Positions 55,248 to 63,902 of a stretch of 64,000 nucleotides of DNA are shown piece by piece. Positions within the stretch are counted from its first letter, which is position 1; the number at the start of each line of letters is the position of its first letter. The stretch is from Alphaproteobacteria bacterium (GTDB lineage Bacteria; Pseudomonadota; Alphaproteobacteria; DSM-16000; Inquilinaceae). A program made the position numbers and the translations under genes. Below the pieces are notes generated by a model. It did not search any database and was not told the origin of the DNA. It worked only from the letters and a program-made list of their open reading frames with translations. The DNA is taken from contig JANQGH010000098.1 in assembly GCA_028277405.1 (NCBI GenBank), positions 223,922 through 287,921 on the forward strand, in the 5' to 3' direction.

Positions 55248-56248
55248 TACTCCGCGTTCGTGCGGGCCGCGTCGACGGCGTCCATCAAGCCTTCGGGAAG
55301 CTCTCCGGCCTCGTCGCGCGCTGCGTAAAGCGCAGCCGTGGTGGCAACGATGGCGCTGGTGTCGAAACCGTCACTGTAGCTGACGCCCTCCAACGCTTGC
55401 AGCCGTTCGACCGTGGCCTCCGCGCCGGAGAAAATCTGTTCGCGGGCAAAAGCGGCGGCATCGCCGTGGGCGCGTATCAGCGCGTCCTTGTTTTCGTCCG
55501 ACAGCGCTTCGAAGGCTTCGGCATTCATCATGAACGCGATGGCCTGAGGGTATTCGTCGGTGCGGACGATGTTTGGCGCCACCTCATAAAACCGGGTCGA
55601 TTCAATCAGTTCCAACGGCGAGGTCACGCCGCTGACGATGTTGCGGTTGATGCCGTCATAGACCTCGCCCCAAGGAAGCACGACGACTTCCGCGCCGAGG
55701 TTTTCCCAGACATCGATGACCAGCTGGCTGTTGAACTGCCGGACGCGGATATCGGCGATGTCTTCGGGCGACGCAAGTGGATCGACGGTCAACAGGGTAC
55801 GGAACGAACCGCGCGGGAAGGCCGGCGCATCGCCCAGAACGGTGATGCCGGAGGCGTCGGTCACGGTTTCGAGCCAGCCCTGAACCAGATCGCCGCGGAT
55901 GAACGCGGCCCAGTGGTCGTAGTCGTCGAACAGGAAGGGTGCGGAGGCATACCGGATGTCCTCTTCCCAGCGGGCCAGAAAGGTCATCGCGGACGGGGCG
56001 AGTTGAATGACACCGGCACTGAGCTGCTCGACCACCGCATCGATATCGCCGATCTGGGCATTCGGGAAGATCCGGATTTCGAGATCGCCGTCGGAATAGG
56101 TCGCCACACGCTCGGCGAAAAGCTCGTAGGCCTGGCCTTCGATGCTGTCGGGCGTCACCTGCGAACTCAGACGCCAGGTTTCCGCAAGGGCGGGCGAGGC
56201 CGTCAGCGCGGCCATTGCGACGGCGCCGATGACGAAGAGTCTGGACAT
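55247..56248 (-). CDS. dctP: TRAP transporter substrate-binding protein (DctP), second system
   Basis: 333 aa from ATG 56248, with GGAGG at good spacing; a longer reading to 56305 would contain that site. Signal peptide VIGAVAMAALTASPALA, cleavage before ETW. The DctP-type motifs DIRVRQFNSQLVIDVWENLGAEVVVLPWGEVY and the Arg of IRVRQF that binds a ligand carboxylate are present. The ligand is unknown; the clustered Lrp regulator, aminotransferase and dipeptidase suggest an amino compound or acid. Confidence 0.92.
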   Translation of the reverse strand: MSRLFVIGAVAMAALTASPALAETWRLSSQVTPDSIEGQAYELFAERVATYSDGDLEIRIFPNAQIGDIDAVVEQLSAGVIQLAPSAMTFLARWEEDIRYASAPFLFDDYDHWAAFIRGDLVQGWLETVTDASGITVLGDAPAFPRGSFRTLLTVDPLASPEDIADIRVRQFNSQLVIDVWENLGAEVVVLPWGEVYDGINRNIVSGVTSPLELIESTRFYEVAPNIVRTDEYPQAIAFMMNAEAFEALSDENKDALIRAHGDAAAFAREQIFSGAEATVERLQALEGVSYSDGFDTSAIVATTAALYAARDEAGELPEGLMDAVDAARTNAE

Positions 56249-56429
56249 CAATCTACCTCCCATCTCGTGCCGCAATAGCTTGGCTGCGACACCTCGATAA
56301 ATCATTCATAAACTTGATCATGGATATTTTATGATGTCAAATAAGAATAATCAAACCGCCCGGCGTCCGGACCCGATTCAATGCCATCTTCAAGGCGATC
56401 CAGCGGCGGTTTTCCTGTCGCCGATCCAG
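56249..56429. other. Regulatory gap between Lrp gene and TRAP operon
   Basis: About 180 nt, strongly AT-rich at 56300-56350 (TGATCATGGATATTTTATGATG), compatible with a promoter and Lrp-type sites for the leftward TRAP operon. Confidence 0.4.
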
Positions 56430-56891
56430 TCACAAGGCCAGCGGACGGTTCTCCAGGATCGCTTCCATCGCGAAGTAGGAGGTCACATTGTCGAACTCGA
56501 TCCGATCGATCAGCTGCTGGTAGACCCGGTCGAAACTGGCCGTGTCTTCGGTGACGATCTTGATCATGTAGTCGTAATTGCCGCCGATCCGGTAGAAATC
56601 GACGATGTCGGGAATGCTCGTCACATGGGCGCGCAGTTCCTCCAACCAGGCTTTCGAATGGCGCCGGGCACGCAGCATGGTGAAAACGACAAGGTTTTTG
56701 CCAAGCTTCGTCCGGTCGATGCGGGTGTTTCGGCCGGTGATGATCCCGCGCTTTTCCAACTGTCGGATCCGTCGCCAGCAGGCGTTTTGCGACAAGCCGA
56801 TGCGCTCGGCCAGTTCGCGCTGGCTGAGTGTCTCGCCGGATTGCAGCTCGCGCAGGATGTGCAAATCAATTTGATCGATTTCAATCGGCAT
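56430..56891 (-). CDS. Lrp/AsnC-family transcription regulator
   Basis: 153 aa. HTH at about residues 5-50: IDLHILRELQSGETLSQRELAERIGLSQNACWRRIRQLEKRGII, followed by the RAM ligand-binding/oligomerisation domain (VVFTMLRARRHSKAWL...DIVDFYRIGGNYDYMIKIV). It is divergent from the aminotransferase gene and precedes the TRAP operon on the same strand, so it probably controls both in response to an amino acid. Confidence 0.92.
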   Translation of the reverse strand: MPIEIDQIDLHILRELQSGETLSQRELAERIGLSQNACWRRIRQLEKRGIITGRNTRIDRTKLGKNLVVFTMLRARRHSKAWLEELRAHVTSIPDIVDFYRIGGNYDYMIKIVTEDTASFDRVYQQLIDRIEFDNVTSYFAMEAILENRPLAL

Positions 56892-56930
56892 TTCGCTATC
56901 AAATACCCCTTATTTCCGGCTTTCCTGCAT

Positions 56931-56947
56931 AAATCAGTAGATGATTT
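56931..56947. promoter_or_regulatory. Candidate Lrp-type binding site
   Basis: AAATCA-GTAGA-TGATTT, a perfect 6-bp inverted repeat with AT-rich arms in the short divergent gap between the Lrp and aminotransferase genes; it resembles the loose Lrp consensus in size and composition. Confidence 0.4.
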
Positions 56948-56994
56948 TTGCCAAGTGCTGGTCGAACATTGCGTCATCCTGATGGAGTGCCGCA

Positions 56995-58485
56995 ATGTCC
57001 GCCCTGACCGACTTTCGAACTGGCTTGAACCGTCCCGATCTGATCGCCCATCTACGCCAGGGTCTGATCGGCGACGATGCCGCGTTTGAGACGCCCTTCG
57101 GCACGCGGCGCCTGCTCTACGCCGACTATGTCGCCTCGGGGCGCGCCCTGAACCAGGTCGAGTCGTTCGTGATGCAGCAGGTGCTGCCCTATTACGCCAA
57201 CAGCCATACGGAGGCGTCCCATTGCGGGATGACCATGACCCGCATGCGCGAAGAGGCACGGTCCACCATCGGTCGCCTGGTCAACGCCCATGAAAACTGC
57301 GCCGATGAACACTGCCACGTCATTTTTGCCGGCTCCGGGGCGACCGCGGGTCTCAATCGCATTGCACGGCTGCTCAGGATCGAACGGCGGGTTGCGGCGG
57401 GCCAGCGGGTGGTTGTGCTGATCGGACCCTATGAGCATCACTCCAACATTCTGCCCTGGCGTGAAAGCGGGGCGCAGCTTGTCACCATCCCGGAATGTGA
57501 CGGCGGCGGCTTGGCCCTGGACGCTCTGAAGCGCGCGCTGCAGGACGCGGAAGGCGCCAACCTGGTGGTCGGCAGTTTTTCCGCGGCTTCCAACGTCACC
57601 GGCATCGTGACCGACCCCGACCCGGTGACGCGGCTTTTGAAGTCTCATGGCGCATTGGCAATCTGGGATTACGCCGGCGGAGCCCCCTATCTGCCGATGG
57701 ACATGTCGCCGGCCCCGGACTGTCTGAAAGACGCCATTGTGTTCTCCCCGCACAAGTTTCCCGGCGGCCCGGGCGCCTCCGGCGTGGCGGTCATCCGCGA
57801 CACGGTCGTGGCCTGCGATACGCCGACCGCGCCCGGCGGCGGCACGGTCAGCTTCGTTTCGCCTTGGCGGCATCAGTATTCGGATCGGGTCGAAGCGCGC
57901 GAGGAAGGCGGAACGCCCAACATCGTCGGCGACATTCGCGCGGCACTCGTGATGCTGGTCAAGGGCGCAATCGGAACCGAGGCCATTCTCGCCCGCGATG
58001 CCGAACTGCGCGCCCGCGCGGTGGCCCGCCTCGGACGGCATCCGAGCATCGAACTGCTGGGTCGTGTCGACAGCGCGCACGCGTTGCCGATTTTTTCGTT
58101 CCGGGTCTTCGACGATCGCGGAACGCCGGTGCATCAGCAATTGTTCACACGCATGTTGTCCGACGTTTATGGCGTTCAGGCCCGGGGCGGTTGCGCCTGT
58201 GCGGGACCTTATGCCCACGCCCTGCTCGGCCTCGACGAGAATGCATCGGAGACGCTGTTTCAGCGGCTTTCCGAAGGTCACGAGCTGGAAAAACCCGGCT
58301 GGGTCCGGCTCAATCTGAGCTATCTGCACAGCGACGCCCAGGTCGAACGGATCCTGTCGGCCGTGACCGGTCTGGCAGACCATGCGCGCGATCTAACCGC
58401 TGCCTATGATTGCGATCCGAAGACCGCGCGGTTTGCCGTGCGCGATCCTGCGACCTTGCCCGACGCCCTTTCCGCGGTCGCCTGA
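56995..58485 (+). CDS. Class V aminotransferase / cysteine-desulfurase-like PLP enzyme
   Basis: 496 aa from ATG 56995 (GGAG upstream). The PLP lysine lies in IVFSPHKFPGGPGASG; cofactor contacts include GSGATAGLNRIARL, YEHHSNILPW and IWDYAGGAPY. GGTPNIVGDIRAAL completes the family signature. A C-terminal RGGCACAGPYAHALLG provides Cys residues near the position of the desulfurase active-site loop, so either desulfurase/lyase or aminotransferase activity is possible. It faces the Lrp regulator and may use an amino compound imported by the TRAP system. Confidence 0.88.
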   Translation: MSALTDFRTGLNRPDLIAHLRQGLIGDDAAFETPFGTRRLLYADYVASGRALNQVESFVMQQVLPYYANSHTEASHCGMTMTRMREEARSTIGRLVNAHENCADEHCHVIFAGSGATAGLNRIARLLRIERRVAAGQRVVVLIGPYEHHSNILPWRESGAQLVTIPECDGGGLALDALKRALQDAEGANLVVGSFSAASNVTGIVTDPDPVTRLLKSHGALAIWDYAGGAPYLPMDMSPAPDCLKDAIVFSPHKFPGGPGASGVAVIRDTVVACDTPTAPGGGTVSFVSPWRHQYSDRVEAREEGGTPNIVGDIRAALVMLVKGAIGTEAILARDAELRARAVARLGRHPSIELLGRVDSAHALPIFSFRVFDDRGTPVHQQLFTRMLSDVYGVQARGGCACAGPYAHALLGLDENASETLFQRLSEGHELEKPGWVRLNLSYLHSDAQVERILSAVTGLADHARDLTAAYDCDPKTARFAVRDPATLPDALSAVA

Positions 58486-58633
58486 ACCCGCCTCTCAAGA
58501 CGTCGCCGCGATCCTCGGACCGCATGCTGGCGCGAACCGTCTTGCATATTATGCGTTTTCTGTATTATCACTAATGTATGATGCAGAATAAGAATTTCCG
58601 CCAGAGGGTGTTTCTGACGGAGGCGAACACGCT

Positions 58634-59638
58634 ATGACGCCTGCCGAAGCGCTTCACCAAAAAGCGATTCTGATCGACGGGCTCAATATCTGCGCCTGGG
58701 ACAGGGCGATTTTCGAAGAGTATCGCGCAGGCGGGGTCACCGCGGTGTCTTGCACGGCCGCCGTGTGGGAGAACTTTCGCGATGGCATGGACACTATCGG
58801 CCAGTGGCTGCGCTGGTTCGAGACCTTTGCCGACCTGATCATGCCGGTTCATTCCACCGACGATATCCGCGCGGCCAAGGCGCGCGACAGGACCGGCATC
58901 ATATTGAGCTGGCAGAACATTTCTCCGCTGGAAGACCGGCTGGACTATGTCCGCATCTTCAAGGCGCTCGGTGTCGGCATCATGCAGCTGACCTACAACA
59001 CCCAGAACTATGCCGGCGCGGGCTATCAGGAGGCCACGGACAGCGGGCTGACCGGTTGGGGCCGAGAACTGATCGATGAAATGGCGTTGGCCGGCGTGGT
59101 TTGCGATCTTTCCCATGTCGGCGATCGCACCACCGCCGACGTCATCGCCTATTCCACGCGACCGGTGGCCTTCTCCCATGTCTTGCCGCGCGGTCTGCTC
59201 GACCGGCCACGCAACAAGCCCGACGATCTGATGCTCGGCGTGGCGGGAACAGGCGGCGTGGTCGGCCTGTCGCTCTTCGCGCCAGGCATGAAGAACGGCA
59301 ACGATTCCAGCCTGGCCGACTATGTCGAGGCCATCGACTATGTGGTCGATCTGGTCGGCGAGGATCACGTTGCCATCGGGACCGATTTCAGCCTCGGCCA
59401 TCCCCGGCCCGGGCCGTTCCTTGAATGGTGCAACCTCGACAAGGGGCGGGCAAGGAAGCTGACCGAGTTCGGCTCCAAACCGGTCAGGAAGCCCAGGGGC
59501 ATCGAGCGTATCCGGGACTTTCCCAACCTCACCAAGGCTTTGCTGGATGTGGGCTATTCGCAGGACCGCATCGTGAAGATCTATGGCGGCAACTGGCTGC
59601 GGGTTCTGGCCCAGGTCTGGGAAGGAGGGCCGGCGTGA
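58634..59638 (+). CDS. Membrane-dipeptidase-like (peptidase M19) protein with altered metal site
   Basis: 334 aa from ATG 58634 (GGAGG upstream). The TIM-barrel M19 pattern is clear in DLSHVGDRTTADVIAYSTRPVAFSHVLPRG and HVAIGTDFSLGH, and C-terminal KIYGGNWLRVL. But the usual first motif DGHxD reads DGLNI and the bridging Glu region reads ILSWQN, so several zinc ligands of renal dipeptidase are missing. This variant is one I associate with bacterial catabolic clusters for methylated amines (recollection, not checked). The real substrate is unknown. The 148-nt gap before it is AT-rich at 58545-58590, likely its promoter. It is coupled to the next gene by a GTGA overlap. Confidence 0.85.
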   Translation: MTPAEALHQKAILIDGLNICAWDRAIFEEYRAGGVTAVSCTAAVWENFRDGMDTIGQWLRWFETFADLIMPVHSTDDIRAAKARDRTGIILSWQNISPLEDRLDYVRIFKALGVGIMQLTYNTQNYAGAGYQEATDSGLTGWGRELIDEMALAGVVCDLSHVGDRTTADVIAYSTRPVAFSHVLPRGLLDRPRNKPDDLMLGVAGTGGVVGLSLFAPGMKNGNDSSLADYVEAIDYVVDLVGEDHVAIGTDFSLGHPRPGPFLEWCNLDKGRARKLTEFGSKPVRKPRGIERIRDFPNLTKALLDVGYSQDRIVKIYGGNWLRVLAQVWEGGPA

Positions 59639-60654
59639 ACCGTCGCGGCCGGCTGGAGGCGGCGGTGGCTGGCAAACCGGTTGACCGGGTGCCGGTATCG
59701 GCCTGGGGACACTTTTACGTCGACGAGCTGAGCGCCGACCGTTTCGCGGACCGGATGCTGACCTTTCGCCAGGTCTACGACTGGGACATCGTGAAAGTCC
59801 ACGCCCGCGCCAGCTACCATACCGAGCCGTTTGGCTATGCCTTTGCCCCGTCAGACGACCCAGCCAAAGACCACAGGATGGTGAAGACGCCGATCGCCGA
59901 ACCGGAAGACTGGCTCAAGCTGCGGCCGGCGACGCTCGACCACCCCGCTTTCCTTGAGCAAATGAAGGCACTTGAACTGATCAGGCGCGGCCTGCCGGCG
60001 GACGTGCCGTTGATCATGACCGTCTTCACCCCGCTCGATGTTGCCGACAAGATGCTTGGCCGCCGGGCTGAAATCCTGGCCAGACATATCCGCGAGGCGC
60101 CCGAGGCCGTGGCCTACGGACTGTCGGTCATTGCCGCGACGCTTGAACCTTTTGTGCGCCAACTGGTTGCCTTCGGCGTCGACGGGGTCTTTACGTCGAC
60201 GAAGTGGGTCAACGGCGCGAAGCTGAAGCCGGCGACCTATCGAAGCCTGACATTGCCGCATGATCTGTGCGTACTGGCCCCGGCATCCGGTCTGCCTTTC
60301 AACATTCTGCATGTCTGCCAGAACGAGGTCTTCCTGGGCGGATTTGCCGATTACCCCGTCACCATCATGCATTGGGACGACAATGGTGCGCATAATCCAA
60401 GCCTGCGGATGGGGCGGGCGATGACCAGACTGGCCGTTTCAGGGGGTGTCGGTTCGCCCGTGCTGGCGGCGGGCAGCCCCGAGATGGTGACGGAAAAGGC
60501 GGTCAATGCCATCGTTGAGAACAACGGCACCGGCATGATGCTCGCGCCGGGCTGCTCCATTTGCACCGCGGCGACGCCGACCGAAAACCTCATGGCGCTG
60601 CGGCAGGCGCCCGACAAGGCGTCGGAACTGCTCGGCAAAGCGCTGGCGGCTTGA
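59635..60654 (+). CDS. Uroporphyrinogen decarboxylase-family protein
   Basis: 339 aa from GTG 59635, overlapping the preceding stop, with GAAGGAGG upstream. The URO-D barrel pattern is visible: RGRLEAAVAGKPVDRVPVSAWGHF at the start and MLAPGCSICTAATPTENLMALRQA at the end. The latter, with Cys residues, is typical of the methyltransferase-like branch (MtaA/CmuA relatives) rather than haem synthesis. It probably acts with the M19-like protein in breaking down a methylated or carboxylated compound. No corrinoid protein gene is nearby. Confidence 0.88.
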   Translation: MNRRGRLEAAVAGKPVDRVPVSAWGHFYVDELSADRFADRMLTFRQVYDWDIVKVHARASYHTEPFGYAFAPSDDPAKDHRMVKTPIAEPEDWLKLRPATLDHPAFLEQMKALELIRRGLPADVPLIMTVFTPLDVADKMLGRRAEILARHIREAPEAVAYGLSVIAATLEPFVRQLVAFGVDGVFTSTKWVNGAKLKPATYRSLTLPHDLCVLAPASGLPFNILHVCQNEVFLGGFADYPVTIMHWDDNGAHNPSLRMGRAMTRLAVSGGVGSPVLAAGSPEMVTEKAVNAIVENNGTGMMLAPGCSICTAATPTENLMALRQAPDKASELLGKALAA

Positions 60655-60655
60655 T

Positions 60656-60928
60656 CTAGCCCCTATTTCTCACCAAGAACGCATCGGCGTCGCGGTCCCG
60701 CCGGTCGGGCCGCAAGGAGACGGCCCGAAAGCGATGCCGGGTGCATCGTCGAGGGCCGTCGACGCGGCGGACGGCCGGCGGGGCGCGACCCTGCGGGCGG
60801 TGTCGCTCCGGCCCACAGTGTGCGTCAAACGCCTTGCCCGATGCCCCACATCGACCTGCGCCGTTTTCCTGCCCTGTAAGCCGGATCGACACCGCGCCGA
60901 TGTGTTCTTGGTGAGAAATAGGGGCTAG
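60656..60928. mobile_element. MITE-like element with 34-bp terminal inverted repeats
   Basis: The ends 60656-60689 and 60895-60928 are inverted copies with a single mismatch (CTAGCCCCTATTTCTCACC...). The 205-nt centre is GC-rich and codes for nothing convincing. Both ends sit at a TA (CTAG), as expected for TA-duplicating elements such as IS630/Tc1 relatives. No transposase inside, so it would need one in trans. Confidence 0.65.
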
Positions 60929-61872
60929 CCTCGTTTCGCCGGCGCAGGCTTCAGCGGCTCGAGTTGACGCAGGGTACGGAACCCCGGAACCGTCTCGGCG
61001 ACGACATCTTCATGGGCGGAAACCAGGTCCCGCAGCGTGCCGTAAAGGGGCTGGCCTTGAGACACCACCACATTCCAGGAAAACAGAATTTGCTGCTCCA
61101 ACGGTCGGATCACGACCCCGGCGAGCGGCACGCCATATGCGGTGAGCGGTTCAACGATGCCGATTGCGATACCGGATTGAATGACGTGAAGGGCGGATAT
61201 CGTCGACGAACACGTGATCTCCTGATCCACGGAGATGTCATGCCGCGCCAGAGCGTCATAGACCAGACGTCGAAACCGGGCACGATCGCCGAGGCTCGCC
61301 AGCCGGCGGCCATGGAAGTCTTTCACCGAGATGATCTCTTTTTCGGCGAGCGGGTCGCTTTCAGCGACGGCTGCAACGCACGGCGCGGAATAGGCGCTGA
61401 CAATCTCCAGGCCGGGATGGTCGAGTGGCGGGTTTGAAAAGCCCACATCGGCCTGGCCATCGAGCACCATCAAAGGCACGGTCTCCGCCGTCTGAAGAGT
61501 GAGCCGGACATCCCTGGGAATGGCCGCCGGTTGAAGACGCGCCAATGCCCGGGCAATCACGGACAGGCCAACGGCAGAGATTGCGGCCACTTCAAACGAA
61601 CGCGGGGCGGCCCCGGAAATGTCGCGGGCATGGGTCTCAAGCCGGGAAACCGAGGCCAGCACGCGCTCCGCCTCGGCATAAAACTCCAACCCTTCCCTGG
61701 TCGGGCTGATGCGTGGCCCGTGACGGGTCAGCAGATTGAAGTCGAGTGCGTTTTCCAGGTCTTGCACCAGCCGGGTGACGGTAGGCTGCGAGGTGCCGAG
61801 CACATTTGCGGCGGCGGTCATGGAACCGGTGGAAACGACCGTCACAAAAGCCTGAAGCTGACGAAAATCCAA
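60925..61872 (-). CDS. LysR-family regulator
   Basis: 315 aa from TTG 61872, chosen because AAAGGGGAAG precedes it and it gives the normal LDFRQLQAFV start; ATG 61923 would add 17 residues. HTH: FVTVVSTGSMTAAANVLGTSQPTVTRLVQDLE. The effector domain spans about residues 90-295. Its TAG stop lies at the edge of the MITE-like element, so the insertion may have replaced its original C-terminal codons. Probably regulates the genes at 57-60.7 kb, which it faces. Confidence 0.88.
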   Translation of the reverse strand: MDFRQLQAFVTVVSTGSMTAAANVLGTSQPTVTRLVQDLENALDFNLLTRHGPRISPTREGLEFYAEAERVLASVSRLETHARDISGAAPRSFEVAAISAVGLSVIARALARLQPAAIPRDVRLTLQTAETVPLMVLDGQADVGFSNPPLDHPGLEIVSAYSAPCVAAVAESDPLAEKEIISVKDFHGRRLASLGDRARFRRLVYDALARHDISVDQEITCSSTISALHVIQSGIAIGIVEPLTAYGVPLAGVVIRPLEQQILFSWNVVVSQGQPLYGTLRDLVSAHEDVVAETVPGFRTLRQLEPLKPAPAKRG

Positions 61873-62057
61873 ACTCTTCCCCTTTGAGGCAAATCCGGCT
61901 GAGGGCCTAGGGCCAGGACTCATTGATGTGATCGAATTGGTCGGAGCGGATTTGTGCGGATGCAAGGAACAAGTCCGCAGGCAGACCGCTCCTGTTGGCT
62001 CTGGTCCTCCGGACCAACCGCGTGCCGACTTTCAAGGCTTGTGGCAGTGAGGATCCG

Positions 62058-62112
62058 TTCGGGTTCAGGCCACAACGGGTCCGGTGGACCTTTTGTGGCC
62101 TGAACGCCCGAA
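62058..62112. repeat. Long imperfect inverted repeat / stable hairpin
   Basis: TTCGGGTTCAGGCCACAA pairs with TTGTGGCCTGAA-CG-CCCGAA (one 2-nt bulge), enclosing an inner GGTCC-GGT-GGACC stem. About 23 base pairs in 55 nt, so it should fold as RNA or mark a mobile-element end. No T-run on either strand. Confidence 0.6.
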
Positions 62113-62853
62113 GGGCAGCCCGTGCCAATCCGCCCGATCCGAAGGACAATCGATCTGCCGGCGCCCTGGGCACGACGCCCTGGCTGCAATGGTCGTGACC
62201 GACGCGCCTGCCCCATTAGCGATGACGCGCTGGTTTCCGAACGCTCCGAAATCGACTTCGTGGGTCACGCCGTTTATCGCCCCTTATTTGTCACCGCATA
62301 GATGGGCTGCCAACGCTGCGAGAGTATACGAAGACGCCAAAATAGCCAGCCATCAATGCAGATGGCGTATGATTACCACGACTTGATTGGTGGGAACCGA
62401 TGACCTGTTGAAGGCCTGGCTCGCCAAAAATACTCGGCGATAATGCCGTTCATCTGCGCCACCGGCGCTGCAAACCTGACAAACGCCGTCGGTTACGGCG
62501 GCACCGAGGTATTGTCGTCTCTCGATCGGCCAGTCGGCAAATCGCTGATTGCCGCAGTAGGCCGACTGAGCAATCAAGTTGAAGGTGCGGATGACGGCGA
62601 GCCAGAGCAGTGAGTTCCCGATTGTCAACCGCCACCAATGATTGACACGCAACTGGCCCGAACACTAAAAATCGTCGTGACATCAGATCACGAATACAAT
62701 CGATTTCAACTTGTTTGCTGAAGGCCCCGTGGCCACGTTCGGGTTGCGGTGCGGCCTATCTGGTCGCGCCCGATTGATAAGGGAGGAGACGCGTTGAAAG
62801 CGAATGAGCGCTGGCCCACACAGGTTCAGCGCGTCATCCATACCAGGATGTCC

Positions 62854-62927
62854 GGCTGATCGGAACCTGTTGTCACGACGTCAAACGAAACTGCTTTTAA
62901 GCCGGTAGCGAACAACGGAGGTATTTG
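62854..62927 (+). repeat. Leader-gene upstream repeat, copy 1
   Basis: GGCTGAT...CACGACGTCAAAC...CCGGTAGC...AACGGAGGTATTTG, ending just before ATG 62928; copy 2 is at 63526-63598 with about 75 percent identity by eye. It carries the ribosome site. Confidence 0.7.
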
Positions 62928-63182
62928 ATGAATGTTTCATTGGCCATTGCCCGCGCGTGGGCCGACGGCGCCTACAAGGCTAGGCTGATGAATGATCCCC
63001 ATACTGCCCTGGCCGAGGCTGGTGTCGAGGTTCCTGTGGGCCTGACCGTCAAGGTGGTCGAGAACACCGCCGACATGCAGCACCTGGTGCTGCCGGTGGC
63101 ACCAGGCCACGTCGGTGAGGTCTCTATCGAGGAGTTGGAGAAGGTCGCGGGGGGACATGCGCATGCCGCCGGCCTATCTTGA
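62928..63182 (+). CDS. NHLP-family precursor peptide A1
   Basis: 84 aa from ATG 62928 with GGAGG at ideal spacing. The leader resembles the nitrile-hydratase alpha-subunit N-terminal region: IARAWADGAYKARLMNDPHTALAEAGVEVP, then VKVVENTADMQHLVLPVAP and SIEELEKVAGG with the double-Gly cleavage site at residues 75-76. The tail after it is only HAHAAGLS. Such leaders direct RiPP precursors to modifying enzymes and to C39-type protease-transporters. The tail has one Ser and no Cys. First of four tandem paralogues. Confidence 0.88.
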   Translation: MNVSLAIARAWADGAYKARLMNDPHTALAEAGVEVPVGLTVKVVENTADMQHLVLPVAPGHVGEVSIEELEKVAGGHAHAAGLS

Positions 63183-63279
63183 GAGCGAGAGCGTTGAGAC
63201 AAATCTTTGGTAACTGATTGACCGGTCCGCAGGCAGCCGGCCTCATCGGACCTATAGCCGCCGAGAAGGAGATCACACC

Positions 63280-63531
63280 ATGACTGCAAGAGCCATTGCC
63301 CGCGCCTGGACCGACGCGGACTACAAAGCCAGGCTGATCAACGATCCCCATGCCGCCCTGGCCGAGACGGGTGTCGAGGTTCCCGCCGGGATCACCGTCA
63401 AGGTGGTCGAGAACACGACCGACACACAGCACCTGGTCCTGCCGGTGGCCCCGCCCGAGGCCGGTGAGGTCTCAATGGAGGAGCTAGAGAAAGTAGCCGG
63501 CGGTAAGAAGCCGAAGTCGTTGTTGGGCTGA
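63280..63531 (+). CDS. NHLP-family precursor peptide B1
   Basis: 83 aa, AAGGAGAT upstream of ATG. The leader has the same blocks (WTDADYKARLINDPHAALAETGVEVP, VKVVENTTDTQHLVLPVAPP, MEELEKVAGG at 66-75). The tail is KKPKSLLG: basic, Cys-free, one Ser. Its N-terminus (MTARAIARAWTD) groups it with the fourth copy. Confidence 0.88.
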   Translation: MTARAIARAWTDADYKARLINDPHAALAETGVEVPAGITVKVVENTTDTQHLVLPVAPPEAGEVSMEELEKVAGGKKPKSLLG

Positions 63532-63598
63532 TAGGCACCTGTTGCCACGGCGTCAAACATAACGCGTTTAGTCCGGTACCAAAGAACGGAGGTATTCG
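63526..63598 (+). repeat. Leader-gene upstream repeat, copy 2
   Basis: Counterpart of 62854-62927; it begins within the last codons of peptide B1 and ends at ATG 63599. This shows that a cassette of leader genes was duplicated in tandem. Confidence 0.7.
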
Positions 63599-63865
63599 AT
63601 GAGTGTTTCATTGGCCATTGCCCGCGCTTGGGCCGACCCGGACTACAAGAGCAGGTTGCTGACCAGCCCCAGCGACGCCCTGGCCGAGACGGGTGTCGAG
63701 GTGCCCGCCGGGATCACCGTCAAGGTGGTCGATAACACGACCGACACACAGCACCTGGTTCTGCCGGTGGCCCCGCCCGAGGCCGGTGAGGTCTCGGTGG
63801 ACGAGTTGGAAAAGATCGCCGGCGGAGACGCAGACCTGCCAACCGAGATATCGGTACAACAATGA
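63599..63865 (+). CDS. NHLP-family precursor peptide A2
   Basis: 88 aa, GGAGG upstream of ATG. N-terminus MSVSLAIARAWAD is nearly that of A1. Leader blocks are conserved and the double Gly is at residues 75-76 (VDELEKIAGG). The tail is DADLPTEISVQQ: acidic, with Thr and Ser, no Cys. The leaders are much better conserved than the tails, as expected for a RiPP precursor family. Confidence 0.88.
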   Translation: MSVSLAIARAWADPDYKSRLLTSPSDALAETGVEVPAGITVKVVDNTTDTQHLVLPVAPPEAGEVSVDELEKIAGGDADLPTEISVQQ

Positions 63866-63902
63866 CGGTTCCGCAGCCAATCCTCGAAAGGAAGAGAAAG
63901 AC

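Larger units (their letters stand above)
61873..62927. other. Long intergenic region before NHLP precursor genes
   Basis: About 1 kb with no gene I can support on either strand. It holds the stable stem-loop at 62058-62112, a smaller GGTCC-TCC-GGACC hairpin near 62005, and from 62854 on a copy of the leader-gene upstream segment. Short frames on the minus strand (about 88-99 codons) lack ribosome sites and family features. Confidence 0.6.

Noticed and set aside
60656..60928. Two short frames on opposite strands ending in nearly the same peptide (FLVRNRG)
   Set aside because: The identity is created by the terminal inverted repeats of the MITE-like element, not by related genes.
61907..62173. 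88-codon minus-strand frame before the NHLP array
   Set aside because: Runs through the long hairpin, lacks a ribosome site and has an Arg-rich shadow-like composition.
62928..63865. Reading the NHLP genes as nitrile hydratase alpha subunits
   Set aside because: They are 83-88 aa, end soon after a Gly-Gly site and lack the CxxCSC metal motif.
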